Source of the DNA: Methylorubrum thiocyanatum
GTDB lineage: Bacteria; Pseudomonadota; Alphaproteobacteria; Rhizobiales; Beijerinckiaceae
Length of the DNA: 64,000 nucleotides
Assembly (NCBI GenBank): GCA_014138645.1
Contig: JACJIB010000005.1
Location: 1 to 64,000, forward strand
Direction: 5' to 3'
The translations under genes and the position numbers were made by a program. The notes beneath the pieces are model-generated. The model ran no database searches. It saw nothing but the letters and a program-made list of their open reading frames with translations, and was not told the DNA's origin. Every line of letters begins with the position of its first letter. Position 1 is the first letter of the stretch. Below are positions 33,074-40,872 of the stretch, piece after piece.

Positions 33074-33852
33074 GTCAGGCCGAGTTGTCCAGGCAGGAAG
33101 ACTTGCGCCGGCAGGCGGAGGCCCTCGGGCCGTGGTTCCACAACATCGATCTGGGGGAGGGGGGCTGGACCGCGCCGAACCATTTCCTCGGCGATTATCC
33201 GGGCTTCAAGTTCCGCCGCTTCGCCCACGACCTGCCCGCCGACCTCACCGGCAAGTCGGTGCTCGATATCGGCTGCAATGCCGGCTTCTACAGCGTCGAG
33301 ATGAAGCGCCGCGGCGCCGCCCGCGTGCTCGGCCTCGATTCCGACGAGCGCTACCTCGCGCAAGGCCGCTTCGTCGCCGAGCGGCTGGGCCACGACATCG
33401 AGTTCCGCAATCTCTCGGTCTACGACGTCGGCCGTCTCGGTGAGCGCTTCGACGTGGTGATCTTCATGGGGGTGTTCTACCACCTGCGCCACCCCCTGCT
33501 CGCCCTCGACCTGATCCACGAGCACGTGGCCGACGACCTCCTCGTGTTCCAGTCGATGCTGCGCGGCACAGCCCAAGTCGAGCCGGTGGCGCAGGATTAC
33601 GACTTCTTCGACATGGATGCCTTCGAGCGGCCGGGCTACCCGCGGATGCACTTCGTCGAGCACGCCTACGCCCACGATTGCACCAACTGGTGGATCCCCA
33701 ACCGCGCCGGGATCGAGGCGATGCTGCGATCGAGCGGATTTTCGATTCAGAGCCGGCCCGAGGCGGAGGTCTATCTCTGCCGGCGGGTCGAGGCCCCCTA
33801 CGGAGCGGAAGCGGCCTATCCGGCGCGGCCCGATGGGCAACGGGAGACGTGA
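33070..33852 (+). CDS. SAM-dependent methyltransferase, cluster gene 11
   Basis: This 260-residue class I methyltransferase has motif I VLDIGCNAGFYS (residues 64-75), motif II LGLDSDERYL and a later FDVVIFMGVFYHLRHPLLALDLI. It resembles tRNA-U34-methyltransferase CmoB-type small-molecule methylases. I recall a TIGRFAM (TIGR04290, Rta_06860 family) for this methyltransferase in the rhizo-twelve gene set. The segment VEHAYAHDCTNWWIPNRAGIEAMLRSSGF is typical. It probably O-methylates a sugar of the cluster's product. Overlaps both neighbours (ATGA and TGATG). Confidence 0.85.
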   Translation: MSQAELSRQEDLRRQAEALGPWFHNIDLGEGGWTAPNHFLGDYPGFKFRRFAHDLPADLTGKSVLDIGCNAGFYSVEMKRRGAARVLGLDSDERYLAQGRFVAERLGHDIEFRNLSVYDVGRLGERFDVVIFMGVFYHLRHPLLALDLIHEHVADDLLVFQSMLRGTAQVEPVAQDYDFFDMDAFERPGYPRMHFVEHAYAHDCTNWWIPNRAGIEAMLRSSGFSIQSRPEAEVYLCRRVEAPYGAEAAYPARPDGQRET

Positions 33853-34784
33853 TGCTTGAAGCGGTGATGCTCTGGAACGAGCCCAACAACAAGTCGCACT
33901 GGGATCCCGAGATCGACCCGGACTGGTTCCTGTTCGGCGAGATGGTGAAGGACGCCTCCCGCGCGATCCGGGCGGAGGCGCCGGGCCTGCCGCAGGTGCT
34001 CGGCGGCATCTCGCCGATCGACCCCGGTTTCATGCGGCGGATGCAGGCGCAAGGGGTGCTCGACGGCCTCGACGCGGTGGCGGTGCACGGCTTCCCGCTC
34101 GACTGGAACCTCTGGCAGATCCACGAATGGCCCCAGAAGATCGCCGAGATCCGCGCGGTCACGCATTTGCCGGTCTGGGTCTCGGAGGTCGGGGTGTCGA
34201 GCTTCGGCGCCGAGGAGGTCCAGGCCTGGGGCTGCCGCCGCACCGCGGAGCTGCTGAAGGGCCAAGCGCCCCGCATCCACTGGTACAGCCTCTACGACCT
34301 GCCGCTCGAATGGGGCGCCACCACCCGCCACAAGGAGGCGGAGGGCTCCTCCTATTACCGCCACTTCCACATGGGGCTCCTGCGCCAGGACGGCACGCCC
34401 AAGCTGGCGCTCGAAGACTTCGCCCGCTGCACGCCGGACTTCGGCCTGTGCCAGTGGTTCCACTTCGAGGATCCCCGCCTCGACGAGGCGGTCGCCTGGA
34501 TGAAGCGCCTCGGCGTCACCCATCTGCGCACCGGCCTCTCCTGGGCCGACAGCTTCCGCCCCAACGCCCTCGACTGGTTCGATCGGCAGATGGAGGCGCT
34601 GGCCGACTTCCAGGTGACGGCGACCTTCTGCTTCACGCCCGAGCACCGCGGCATCGCTGCGCATCACACCTCCGCGCCGCTGGTGCGCGCGGAGTTCTCG
34701 GAGTTCTGCGCCGCGATGGTGCGCCGCTACGCCGAACCTGCCCGGGTCCGCGCCGAGGCGATGCCGGAGATGCCGCTGCCTTAG
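33852..34784 (+). CDS. Glycoside hydrolase (clan GH-A, beta-xylosidase-like), cluster gene 12
   Basis: This 310-residue predicted TIM-barrel hydrolase has an acid/base Glu in LWNEPNN (E10) and a nucleophile Glu in VWVSEVGVSS (E112), with AVHGFPLDWN between them, as in clan GH-A enzymes such as GH39 beta-xylosidases. The barrel start looks shortened: the acid/base Glu normally lies near residue 150, so the first strands seem missing or rearranged (circular order is possible, since barrel-like motifs such as CQWFHFEDPRLDEAV and LRTGLSWADSFRPNALDWFDRQM follow). There is no signal peptide, so it acts in the cytoplasm. It ends the twelve-gene operon. It may edit or release the product. Confidence 0.75.
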   Translation: MLEAVMLWNEPNNKSHWDPEIDPDWFLFGEMVKDASRAIRAEAPGLPQVLGGISPIDPGFMRRMQAQGVLDGLDAVAVHGFPLDWNLWQIHEWPQKIAEIRAVTHLPVWVSEVGVSSFGAEEVQAWGCRRTAELLKGQAPRIHWYSLYDLPLEWGATTRHKEAEGSSYYRHFHMGLLRQDGTPKLALEDFARCTPDFGLCQWFHFEDPRLDEAVAWMKRLGVTHLRTGLSWADSFRPNALDWFDRQMEALADFQVTATFCFTPEHRGIAAHHTSAPLVRAEFSEFCAAMVRRYAEPARVRAEAMPEMPLP

Positions 34785-34972
34785 CGGCGCATCCGGCGGC
34801 GGTGCCCTGCTTGGCGACCGTCCTCCGAGGCCTTGCGCCGGCGCCGAGCGGTGGCGCAGGACAGGTCGGGACACCGCGGCTTCGAACCCGCATTCAGGGA
34901 TCGATCCCGTCACACCGCCCGCCGCAACACGGTCGCGTGCCGTTTTGCAGCGGGATCGGGTGCGGTTCGAGA

Positions 34973-35005
34973 GCATCGTGCCGGAGATCGGATCCGGAAC
35001 GATGC
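34973..35005. repeat. REP-like palindrome 1 of a tandem pair
   Basis: GCATCGT (34973-34979) and CCGGA (34981-34985) are mirrored by TCCGG (34993-34997) and ACGATGC (34999-35005). The two halves are symmetric except for one base. With the next element it fills the convergent gap between the glycan operon and an outer-membrane protein gene, where it may serve as a bidirectional transcription stop. Confidence 0.6.
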
Positions 35006-35022
35006 CCTAACCTCTTATTGTC

Positions 35023-35068
35023 GCATTATCGTCTTCCGAAAGCCGGAAGCCGGCTTTCGGGATGATGC
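35023..35068. repeat. REP-like palindrome 2 of a tandem pair
   Basis: CCGAAAGCCGG (35036-35046) pairs perfectly with CCGGCTTTCGG (35050-35060) over a 3-base loop, with an outer imperfect pair GCATTATC / GATGATGC. This is the form of repeat widespread in Methylobacterium and other Rhizobiales. A 17-base stretch CTTTCGGGATGATGCTC (35054-35070) recurs exactly at 50243-50259. Confidence 0.7.
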
Positions 35069-35069
35069 T

Positions 35070-36029
35070 CTAGTTGCTGGCTGCAAAGATTTTCAGGTAG
35101 CGAACTCTCACGCCGACATCTTGAGCGAAACCGCCCCTGACACCGAAATCGTGGAAGAGACCCACTTGGATCTGCGTTGTCGGATCGAGAAAGGCCTGAA
35201 CGATGCCGCGGACCTGATGGCCTTCCGTTCTCAGGCCGTTGCGGATTCCGCCGAGGTACTGGTCGCCGCCGAACGTGTACGAGTGGCCGGCGGTCAGGAA
35301 GATTCCATCCGCAACTTCGTAGCGCAGGTAGGACTGCAGCTGAAAGCTGGGATCCTGCTGCAGGGACTGCCGCACCGGGCCGCCGACACGCGAATCCGTC
35401 GAGAACGTCGCGTCGCCGTAGAATTCGAAGTGGAACTTGGGCGCGAAGCCCTGGATGTAGCCGGCCTGCAAGGTCGCCTGGAAGGTATCGCTCCCGATGT
35501 TCAAGGCGGCATTCGGATCGAACTTTCCGATCGGGATGGTGAAGAACGGCGTGATGCCGAAATAGGTCGCGTAGACGGGATCGGGCTTGTTGATCAGCCA
35601 AGCGGTCGCAGCCACGATCGGGTTGGCCAATCCGGTCGAGGACGGAACGCGGGAGCCCGCGAGCCGGCCGTTGTAGAGAGACCCGACCGGGATGAGGATC
35701 TGCGGATCGACCACGATCCCCGCAATCTCGATCCAGTGCACGAAGCGCGCGATTCCGACGGCGGAATCGAGTTCGTAGCCCTGCCCGATCGTTCCGGTCC
35801 CGAGGACATTGATGGAGTTGCGCTGCGCGTACTGCCCGTACAGGAGGAACGCGCTGGTTCCCGGAGGAAGCGCCGTGTAATCGCCCGGATCGACATCGAT
35901 GGCGGAAGCCGGGCTGGCCGCCAGCATGATGGAGGCTGCGGCGTAGGTCGCCGCAGCGCCGCGCGACAGCAGATGTCGGCACGTTGACCTGAAGAGGTCA
36001 GTGATCCGGTTGAACATAGCCCCTCGCAT
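35070..36029 (-). CDS. Outer-membrane beta-barrel transporter (phenol meta-pathway MetA-like)
   Basis: This 319-residue protein has a signal peptide (TYAAASIMLAASPASA, cleavage before IDV) and a mature part full of alternating amphipathic strands ending in an aromatic-poor LKIFAASN. It fits the transporter family PF13557, named for the phenol MetA pathway, usually encoded beside aromatic or hydrophobic-compound catabolic genes. Motifs include GDYTALPPGTSAFLLYGQYA, GITPFFTIPIGKFD and FHFEFYGDATFSTDSRVGG. The ATG at 36029 is used; an in-frame ATG at 36017 (MFNRITD) is an alternative with GAGGGG very close upstream. It lies just downstream of a GMC oxidoreductase on the same strand and may import the substrate. 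Confidence 0.75.
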   Translation of the reverse strand: MRGAMFNRITDLFRSTCRHLLSRGAAATYAAASIMLAASPASAIDVDPGDYTALPPGTSAFLLYGQYAQRNSINVLGTGTIGQGYELDSAVGIARFVHWIEIAGIVVDPQILIPVGSLYNGRLAGSRVPSSTGLANPIVAATAWLINKPDPVYATYFGITPFFTIPIGKFDPNAALNIGSDTFQATLQAGYIQGFAPKFHFEFYGDATFSTDSRVGGPVRQSLQQDPSFQLQSYLRYEVADGIFLTAGHSYTFGGDQYLGGIRNGLRTEGHQVRGIVQAFLDPTTQIQVGLFHDFGVRGGFAQDVGVRVRYLKIFAASN

Positions 36030-36104
36030 CCATACGTCTTCTTGAGTGCATGTGCTCCGCCGGAGATCGCGACGCCGCGATCACCCGGCGGAAGCGGACG
36101 TGAC

Positions 36105-37820
36105 TTAGCCCTGCTGTCTCAGGAGTTTCGCCGCGCGCCAGCCGACCAGGATCGCGGGGGCGTTGGTGTTGCCCGTCGTGATGTGCGGAAGAACCGAAAC
36201 GTCGGCGATGCGCAGGCCCTTCACGCCCTTCACGCGCAGCGTCTCGTCCACGACGGCCATGTCATCCGTGCCCATCCGGCAGGTGCTGGTCGGATGGAAG
36301 TAGGTCCAGACGGAGCGCCGCAGGAAGTCTTGATAGGCCGCCTTGTCGGCAGCCGGTCCCGGCAGGATCTCCCTGCTGCGGAGACTTGAGAACGCCGCGC
36401 TCGCGCCGATCTCACGCGCCAGATCCATCCCGGCCTTGAGCGCCTTGAAATCCTGATCGGTGCCCAGGTAGTTGGGATCGATCAGCGGGTCGACGCGCGG
36501 ATCGGCCGAGGCGAGCCGGATGCTGCCGCGCGACTGGGGCTGCATCACGCCGCACAGGATCGAGTAGCCGTTCTTGACGGTGAACGGCAGGTCCGGCGTC
36601 GCGAACGGGATATCGAGATAAAGCGTGGCGATGTCCGGATGCTTCAATGAACTGTCGGACTTCGACCACATGTAGACTTCGGAGGCATTGTAGAACGACG
36701 GCGCAAGGGGAGCCTTCGCCTCGTAGTTGACGCCCGCGCCCAGGACGTGATCCTGGAGGTTCTGGCCGACGCCCGGCAGATCCGCGACGACGGGAATTCC
36801 CAGCTTGCGCAGGTCGGCGGCCGGACCGAGACCGGACAGCATCATCAGCCACGGGGTCGCGACCGCACCGGCCGTGACGATGACTTCGCTGTTGGCCTTC
36901 ACCTTCACCGGCTTTCCGGCGTGCAGGTACTCCACGCCGGTGCAGCGGCCGCCCTCGACGATGAGCCGTGTCACCGGCGCCTCGGTCAGGACCGTCAGGT
37001 TCTTGCGCGTCTCCATGGCGGGCTTCAGGAACGCGACGGCCGTCGATTGCCGCTTGCCGTCATAGATCGTGAAGTTGACCCAGGCCGGACCTTCGAACTG
37101 CGCGCCGTTGAAGTCGGGCGTTTCCTTGTAGCCGAGCGACTCGGCGCCTTCGATGAACATGGCGCCGCCCGCGCTCCGCCGGCCGGGGGCCGGCTGGGTC
37201 ACGTGGAGCGGACCGCCGGTGCCGCGATAGGCGTTGGCGCCGCCCTGCCAATCCTCGAGCGCCTTGTAATCCTTCAGGACGGATGCGTAGTCCCAGTCCT
37301 TGTTGCCGGCGGCGGCCCAGGACTCGTAATCGGCCTTGTTGCCGCGGCAGTAGATCATCGCGTTGATGCTGCTGCAGCCGCCGAGGACTTCCGCGCGGGG
37401 CCAGTCGATGACGCGACCGCCGACATTCTTCTGCGGGACAGTCTTGAAGTGCCGCACATACCGCTTGTCGAGCGTCAGGGCCCAATCCCGCGGGTTGTGA
37501 ATCTCCGGGGCCGAATCGACGCCGCCCGCTTCGAGGACGAGGATACGGGCATCGCTCTGCATCGCGAGGGTGCCCGCGAAGGTCCCGCCGGAGGACCCCG
37601 CGCCGACCACGATGTAGTCGTAGGCCTCGGAGTCGGGCTCCACCTCCCGGGTCGTCTTGGCGAAGGCATGCCCCGATGCGGCCAGGGACAGGGATTGTGC
37701 GACGGCAGCCGTCAATCCAACCGACATCGCGGACTGGATGAAGGCGCGTCGGTCGAGATGTCCCGCTTTGTATTCCGACAGAAAGCGATCGACAGGCCCT
37801 GTCTTGGAGTTCTTGGTCAT
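36105..37820 (-). CDS. GMC oxidoreductase, Tat-exported
   Basis: This FAD-dependent alcohol dehydrogenase of the choline dehydrogenase/PEG dehydrogenase family has 571 residues. The ATG at 37820 is preferred over 37826 because GAGGAG ends one base before the latter, giving proper spacing only to the former. The N-terminus has a twin-arginine signal (LDRRAFIQSAMSVGLTAAVAQSLSLAASGHAFA), unusual for GMC enzymes and pointing to the periplasm. FAD motif is YDYIVVGAGSSGGTFAG; RAEVLGGCSSINAMIYCRG is the GMC signature 1; catalytic His lies in TYFHPTSTCRMG and the paired Asn in ITTGNTNAPAIL. It is followed by an outer-membrane transporter and preceded by an aldehyde dehydrogenase, which together fit stepwise oxidation of an alcohol to an acid. 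Confidence 0.85.
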   Translation of the reverse strand: MTKNSKTGPVDRFLSEYKAGHLDRRAFIQSAMSVGLTAAVAQSLSLAASGHAFAKTTREVEPDSEAYDYIVVGAGSSGGTFAGTLAMQSDARILVLEAGGVDSAPEIHNPRDWALTLDKRYVRHFKTVPQKNVGGRVIDWPRAEVLGGCSSINAMIYCRGNKADYESWAAAGNKDWDYASVLKDYKALEDWQGGANAYRGTGGPLHVTQPAPGRRSAGGAMFIEGAESLGYKETPDFNGAQFEGPAWVNFTIYDGKRQSTAVAFLKPAMETRKNLTVLTEAPVTRLIVEGGRCTGVEYLHAGKPVKVKANSEVIVTAGAVATPWLMMLSGLGPAADLRKLGIPVVADLPGVGQNLQDHVLGAGVNYEAKAPLAPSFYNASEVYMWSKSDSSLKHPDIATLYLDIPFATPDLPFTVKNGYSILCGVMQPQSRGSIRLASADPRVDPLIDPNYLGTDQDFKALKAGMDLAREIGASAAFSSLRSREILPGPAADKAAYQDFLRRSVWTYFHPTSTCRMGTDDMAVVDETLRVKGVKGLRIADVSVLPHITTGNTNAPAILVGWRAAKLLRQQG

Positions 37821-38158
37821 CGTCATCTCCTCACCATTTCCGTTTTTGATTTTTTGTTGTGTTGATTGGGCCGCCCGTGCGGACAGCCGCATGCATCGCT
37901 CCCATGCGGGCAGCGGCGACGTGTCCGGAGACGGGCTTCCGGTCCGGAGCGGGCCAATTCCGTCCTGTCCGGGAATCGGCATGGGCCCCGTCGAAGCGCG
38001 CTTGCGCCGCTTTCGGCCTCACTGCGTCCGAAAGCGGGCGCGTCGATTGGGAGGCGCGGCTCGCGCCGATGACTTCCAACCGAGCTTTACAGCCTCAGGT
38101 CGACCGACGCGGTCGTCATTCCGAAGACTGTGCGCGACGTGCCGTGATCGGCGCCCTG
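37821..38158. other. Gap between aldehyde dehydrogenase and GMC genes
   Basis: This stretch of about 338 bases has no supportable gene on either strand. Its right part is GC-rich and featureless; the left 60 bases before the GMC start are T/A-rich on the coding strand (TTTTTTGATTTTTTG-like on one strand) and may hold a promoter. The length suggests the GMC gene has its own promoter rather than only read-through. Confidence 0.4.
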
Positions 38159-39595
38159 CTATCGGGCGGTCATGACAACCTTGGTATTGGTGTATTCCGA
38201 CAATCCCTCCCGGCCGTTCTCGACGCCGAGGCCGGATTGCTTGTGGCCGCCGAACGGGATGTCGATGCCGTGGATATGGATCTCGTTGACCCACACCGTT
38301 CCGGCCTCGAGGCGGCTTGCGATCTCGTAGGCCTTGGCCTTGTCCCGTCCCCAGACCGAGGCCGCGAGGCCGAACGGCGTCTGGTTGGCGCGGGCGATCA
38401 CATCCTCGATGTCGTCGTAGGCGATGATCGGCAGCACGGGGCCGAACGGCTCCTCCTGGACGATCCGGCTCTGTTCGGGCGGATTGTCGACGATCGTCAC
38501 CGGAACGAAGTTGCCGGCCCGGCTCTCGTCGATCGTGCCGCCGAGCGGAACGGCGTAACCGTTCGCCGCGATATCGGCGAAGAGGTTCTTGAGCTTGTCG
38601 AACTGCATCCGGTTCTGAATCGGCCCGAGATCGGTGTCCGGATCCATGCCGTCCCCGACCTTCCGGTCGCGGGCATAGGCAACGAACTCTTTCACGAACG
38701 CGGCGTGAATGTCGGAATGGACGTAGAGCCGCTTGATCGCGATGCACCACTGGCCGGAATTCCCGAAGGCGGCCCAGAACAGCTTCGGAATCAGATCCTT
38801 GTAATCGGCGTCCGGAAGCACGATCGCCGGATCGTTGCCACCGAGTTCCAGGGTCACGCGCTTCAGGTTGACCGCACCGCTTTCCATGACCCGCTTGCCG
38901 GTGGCGGTCGAACCGGTGAAGCTGACCTTGGCGATGTCGGGGTGCGCGGTCAGGTGCTGGCCGAGCTCATTGCCGCCTGAGACGATGTTCAGAACGCCTT
39001 TCGGCAGGATCCCCTGCGCGATCTCGCCGAACCGCAGGGTGCAGAGCGGCGTATACGGCGACGGCTTCATCACCATGGTGTTGCCCGTGATGAGGCACGG
39101 CGCGATCTTCCACAGGCCGAGCAGAACGGGAAAGTTCCACGGTGTGATCGCCGCCACCACCCCGAGCGGCGTCGATCGCGTCTCGACGACGTGCTGCTCG
39201 GTCTCCTCGATGATCTCCCGCGGCAGCCGGCGCTTGGCGACTTCCCGCACCCAGTAGATGGCGGCCTCGACCTCGCCTTTGGCCATGGAATGCCGAGGCT
39301 TGCCCTGTTCGAGGGTGAGAAGCGTCGTCAGTTCCTCGCTCTGGGCCTGAAGTGCGTCGGCAAAGCGTGTCAGGTAGCCCTCGCGCTCGTCCCAGGAGAG
39401 GCGCGACCAGCCGGGAAAGGCCGCCTTCGCCGCAGCCACGGCGGTGTCGAGCTGATCGACGGTTCCGGCCGGCGCCTTCGCCAGGACCGCGCCCGTGGCG
39501 GGGTTGTAGACGTCGAAGGACTCGGCGGCTTCGACGAGCTCTCCACCGATGGAAAGACGATAGGACGACGCGAAGTCGATTCCGGCCGTTGCCAT
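38159..39595 (-). CDS. NAD(P)-dependent aldehyde dehydrogenase
   Basis: This 478-residue ALDH-superfamily enzyme oxidises an aldehyde to a carboxylic acid. The catalytic residues are general base E250 (LELGGND) and nucleophile C284 (NSGQWCIAIKR). The cofactor-binding block TPWNFPVLLGLWKIAPCLITGNTMVMKPSP and the FTGSTATGKRV motif are intact. The ATG at 39595 follows AGAGGG. It is the first gene on the minus strand after a divergent LysR gene, with a palindromic operator between them. It likely acts on the product of the GMC alcohol oxidase downstream. The natural aldehyde is unknown. Confidence 0.9.
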   Translation of the reverse strand: MATAGIDFASSYRLSIGGELVEAAESFDVYNPATGAVLAKAPAGTVDQLDTAVAAAKAAFPGWSRLSWDEREGYLTRFADALQAQSEELTTLLTLEQGKPRHSMAKGEVEAAIYWVREVAKRRLPREIIEETEQHVVETRSTPLGVVAAITPWNFPVLLGLWKIAPCLITGNTMVMKPSPYTPLCTLRFGEIAQGILPKGVLNIVSGGNELGQHLTAHPDIAKVSFTGSTATGKRVMESGAVNLKRVTLELGGNDPAIVLPDADYKDLIPKLFWAAFGNSGQWCIAIKRLYVHSDIHAAFVKEFVAYARDRKVGDGMDPDTDLGPIQNRMQFDKLKNLFADIAANGYAVPLGGTIDESRAGNFVPVTIVDNPPEQSRIVQEEPFGPVLPIIAYDDIEDVIARANQTPFGLAASVWGRDKAKAYEIASRLEAGTVWVNEIHIHGIDIPFGGHKQSGLGVENGREGLSEYTNTKVVMTAR

Positions 39596-39784
39596 GGAAA
39601 CCCTCTCCCCTCCGCCCGAATATGCTCTGTCGAACGCAGGCATAGATGTCGCGGGCATTTCTTCTTTTTCGGGCCGAATCGAACCTGAGATGCGCAATAA
39701 ACAGAAAATTCGACTGTAGATGCGCGTGCTTTCCTCTGTCGAGAGAGGATGGCTTGATTGGCCTATGAAGATTGAACGCGGAGA

Positions 39785-39814
39785 CCATATGTGTCAATAA
39801 TACTGAACATATGG
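39785..39814. promoter_or_regulatory. Candidate LysR operator (8-bp arms)
   Basis: CCATATGT (39785-39792) is mirrored by ACATATGG (39807-39814) with a 14-base spacer in the AT-rich gap between the divergent LysR and aldehyde dehydrogenase genes. It begins 18 bases before the LysR start, so it would suit autoregulation together with control of the divergent gene. Confidence 0.5.
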
Positions 39815-39831
39815 AGCCATAGGAAAAAAAT

Positions 39832-40740
39832 ATGGAACTCCGGCATCTTCGCTACTTCTCGGCCGTCGCGGAGGAGTTGAACTTCACGCGCGCCGCCGCG
39901 CGCCTCGGGATCGGCCAGCCACCGCTGAGCCAGCAGATCCAGCAACTCGAACGGGAGATCGGAACGCCGTTGTTCTACCGTCCCCCCCGGGGGGTCTCGT
40001 TGACCGAGGCGGGCAAGCGGTTCCTGCGGGATGCCCAGGAGATCCTCTCGTTGTCGGACCGGGCGCTCGAGAATGCGCGGCGCGCCTCGCGGGGTGAAAC
40101 CGGCACCTTGCGGGTGGGCTTCACCTCCTCCGCGGCGTTCCATCCCTTCGTGTCCGCGATCATCCGCGACTTCGGAATCGCTTATCCAGATGTCGGCATC
40201 AACCTGATCGAAGACACCACCACGCAGTTGCTGCAGGCTCTGAACAGCAGCCGGCTGGATGCGGCCTTCATGCGTCCGACCAGCGGCGAGGCGCGATCGC
40301 TCGAGTGCCACCTTCTGTTCAAGGAGCCGATGCTGGTCGCGCTGCCGTCCGGGCATCGCTGCGCGGCTCAGTCCCGAATCCCTCTCTCGGCGCTCTGCGA
40401 TGAGACGTTCGTGCTCTACCCGCGCCGAAACGGCCGCGCCCTGCATGACGCCATCATTCAGGCCTGTGAGCAGGCAGGTTTCCAGCCGCGCATCGCGCAA
40501 GAGGGGCCGCAGATGGCCACCACGATCAACCTCGTCGCGGCCGGCGTCGGCGTCTCCATCGTGCCCGCCTCCATGAGCCAGATCCAGGCACGGGGCGTCC
40601 ATTTCCGGGAGATCGCCGGCCCAGGCCCCAGGGCGGCTCTCAGCCTCGTCAGCCTGCAATCCGACGCGGCCAGCCCCCTGCGCAACTTCGTCGACCTCGT
40701 GCTCCGGCACGTCAGGGATGGGCAGATGGGCCGCGACTGA
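39832..40740 (+). CDS. LysR-family transcriptional regulator
   Basis: This 302-residue regulator has an N-terminal winged helix-turn-helix (MELRHLRYFSAVAEELNFTRAAARLGIGQPPLSQQIQQLERE, about residues 1-60) and a C-terminal effector-binding domain (about 90-295) with TLRVGFTSSAAFHPFVSAIIRDF and LVAAGVGVSIVPASM. It groups with BenM/CatM/CbbR-like regulators of aromatic or organic acid catabolism. It is divergent from the aldehyde dehydrogenase gene and about 45% similar by eye to the second LysR at 47659, so the two groups may be ancient duplicates. The inducer is likely a substrate or intermediate of the adjacent oxidation genes. Confidence 0.9.
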   Translation: MELRHLRYFSAVAEELNFTRAAARLGIGQPPLSQQIQQLEREIGTPLFYRPPRGVSLTEAGKRFLRDAQEILSLSDRALENARRASRGETGTLRVGFTSSAAFHPFVSAIIRDFGIAYPDVGINLIEDTTTQLLQALNSSRLDAAFMRPTSGEARSLECHLLFKEPMLVALPSGHRCAAQSRIPLSALCDETFVLYPRRNGRALHDAIIQACEQAGFQPRIAQEGPQMATTINLVAAGVGVSIVPASMSQIQARGVHFREIAGPGPRAALSLVSLQSDAASPLRNFVDLVLRHVRDGQMGRD

Positions 40741-40872
40741 GGGGCGCGACGGGGCCATTGGCCATCACGCGGGATGGCTCGACGTCGAACCCCCTGATGT
40801 CAGTCCGGTGTCGTCGTCCGAGTCTTCGCGAGACATCTCGGCACGTGCGATGACTCGGAAAAATGCGATGAC

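Noticed and set aside
34785..35069. tRNA or small RNA gene
   Set aside because: The folded parts are REP-like palindromes. No acceptor/T-arm pattern such as GGTTCGAxTCC was found here or elsewhere in the window.
37831..38079. Small minus-strand gene between the GMC and aldehyde dehydrogenase genes
   Set aside because: Its 82 codons give a low-complexity peptide without a ribosome site, signal peptide or domain.
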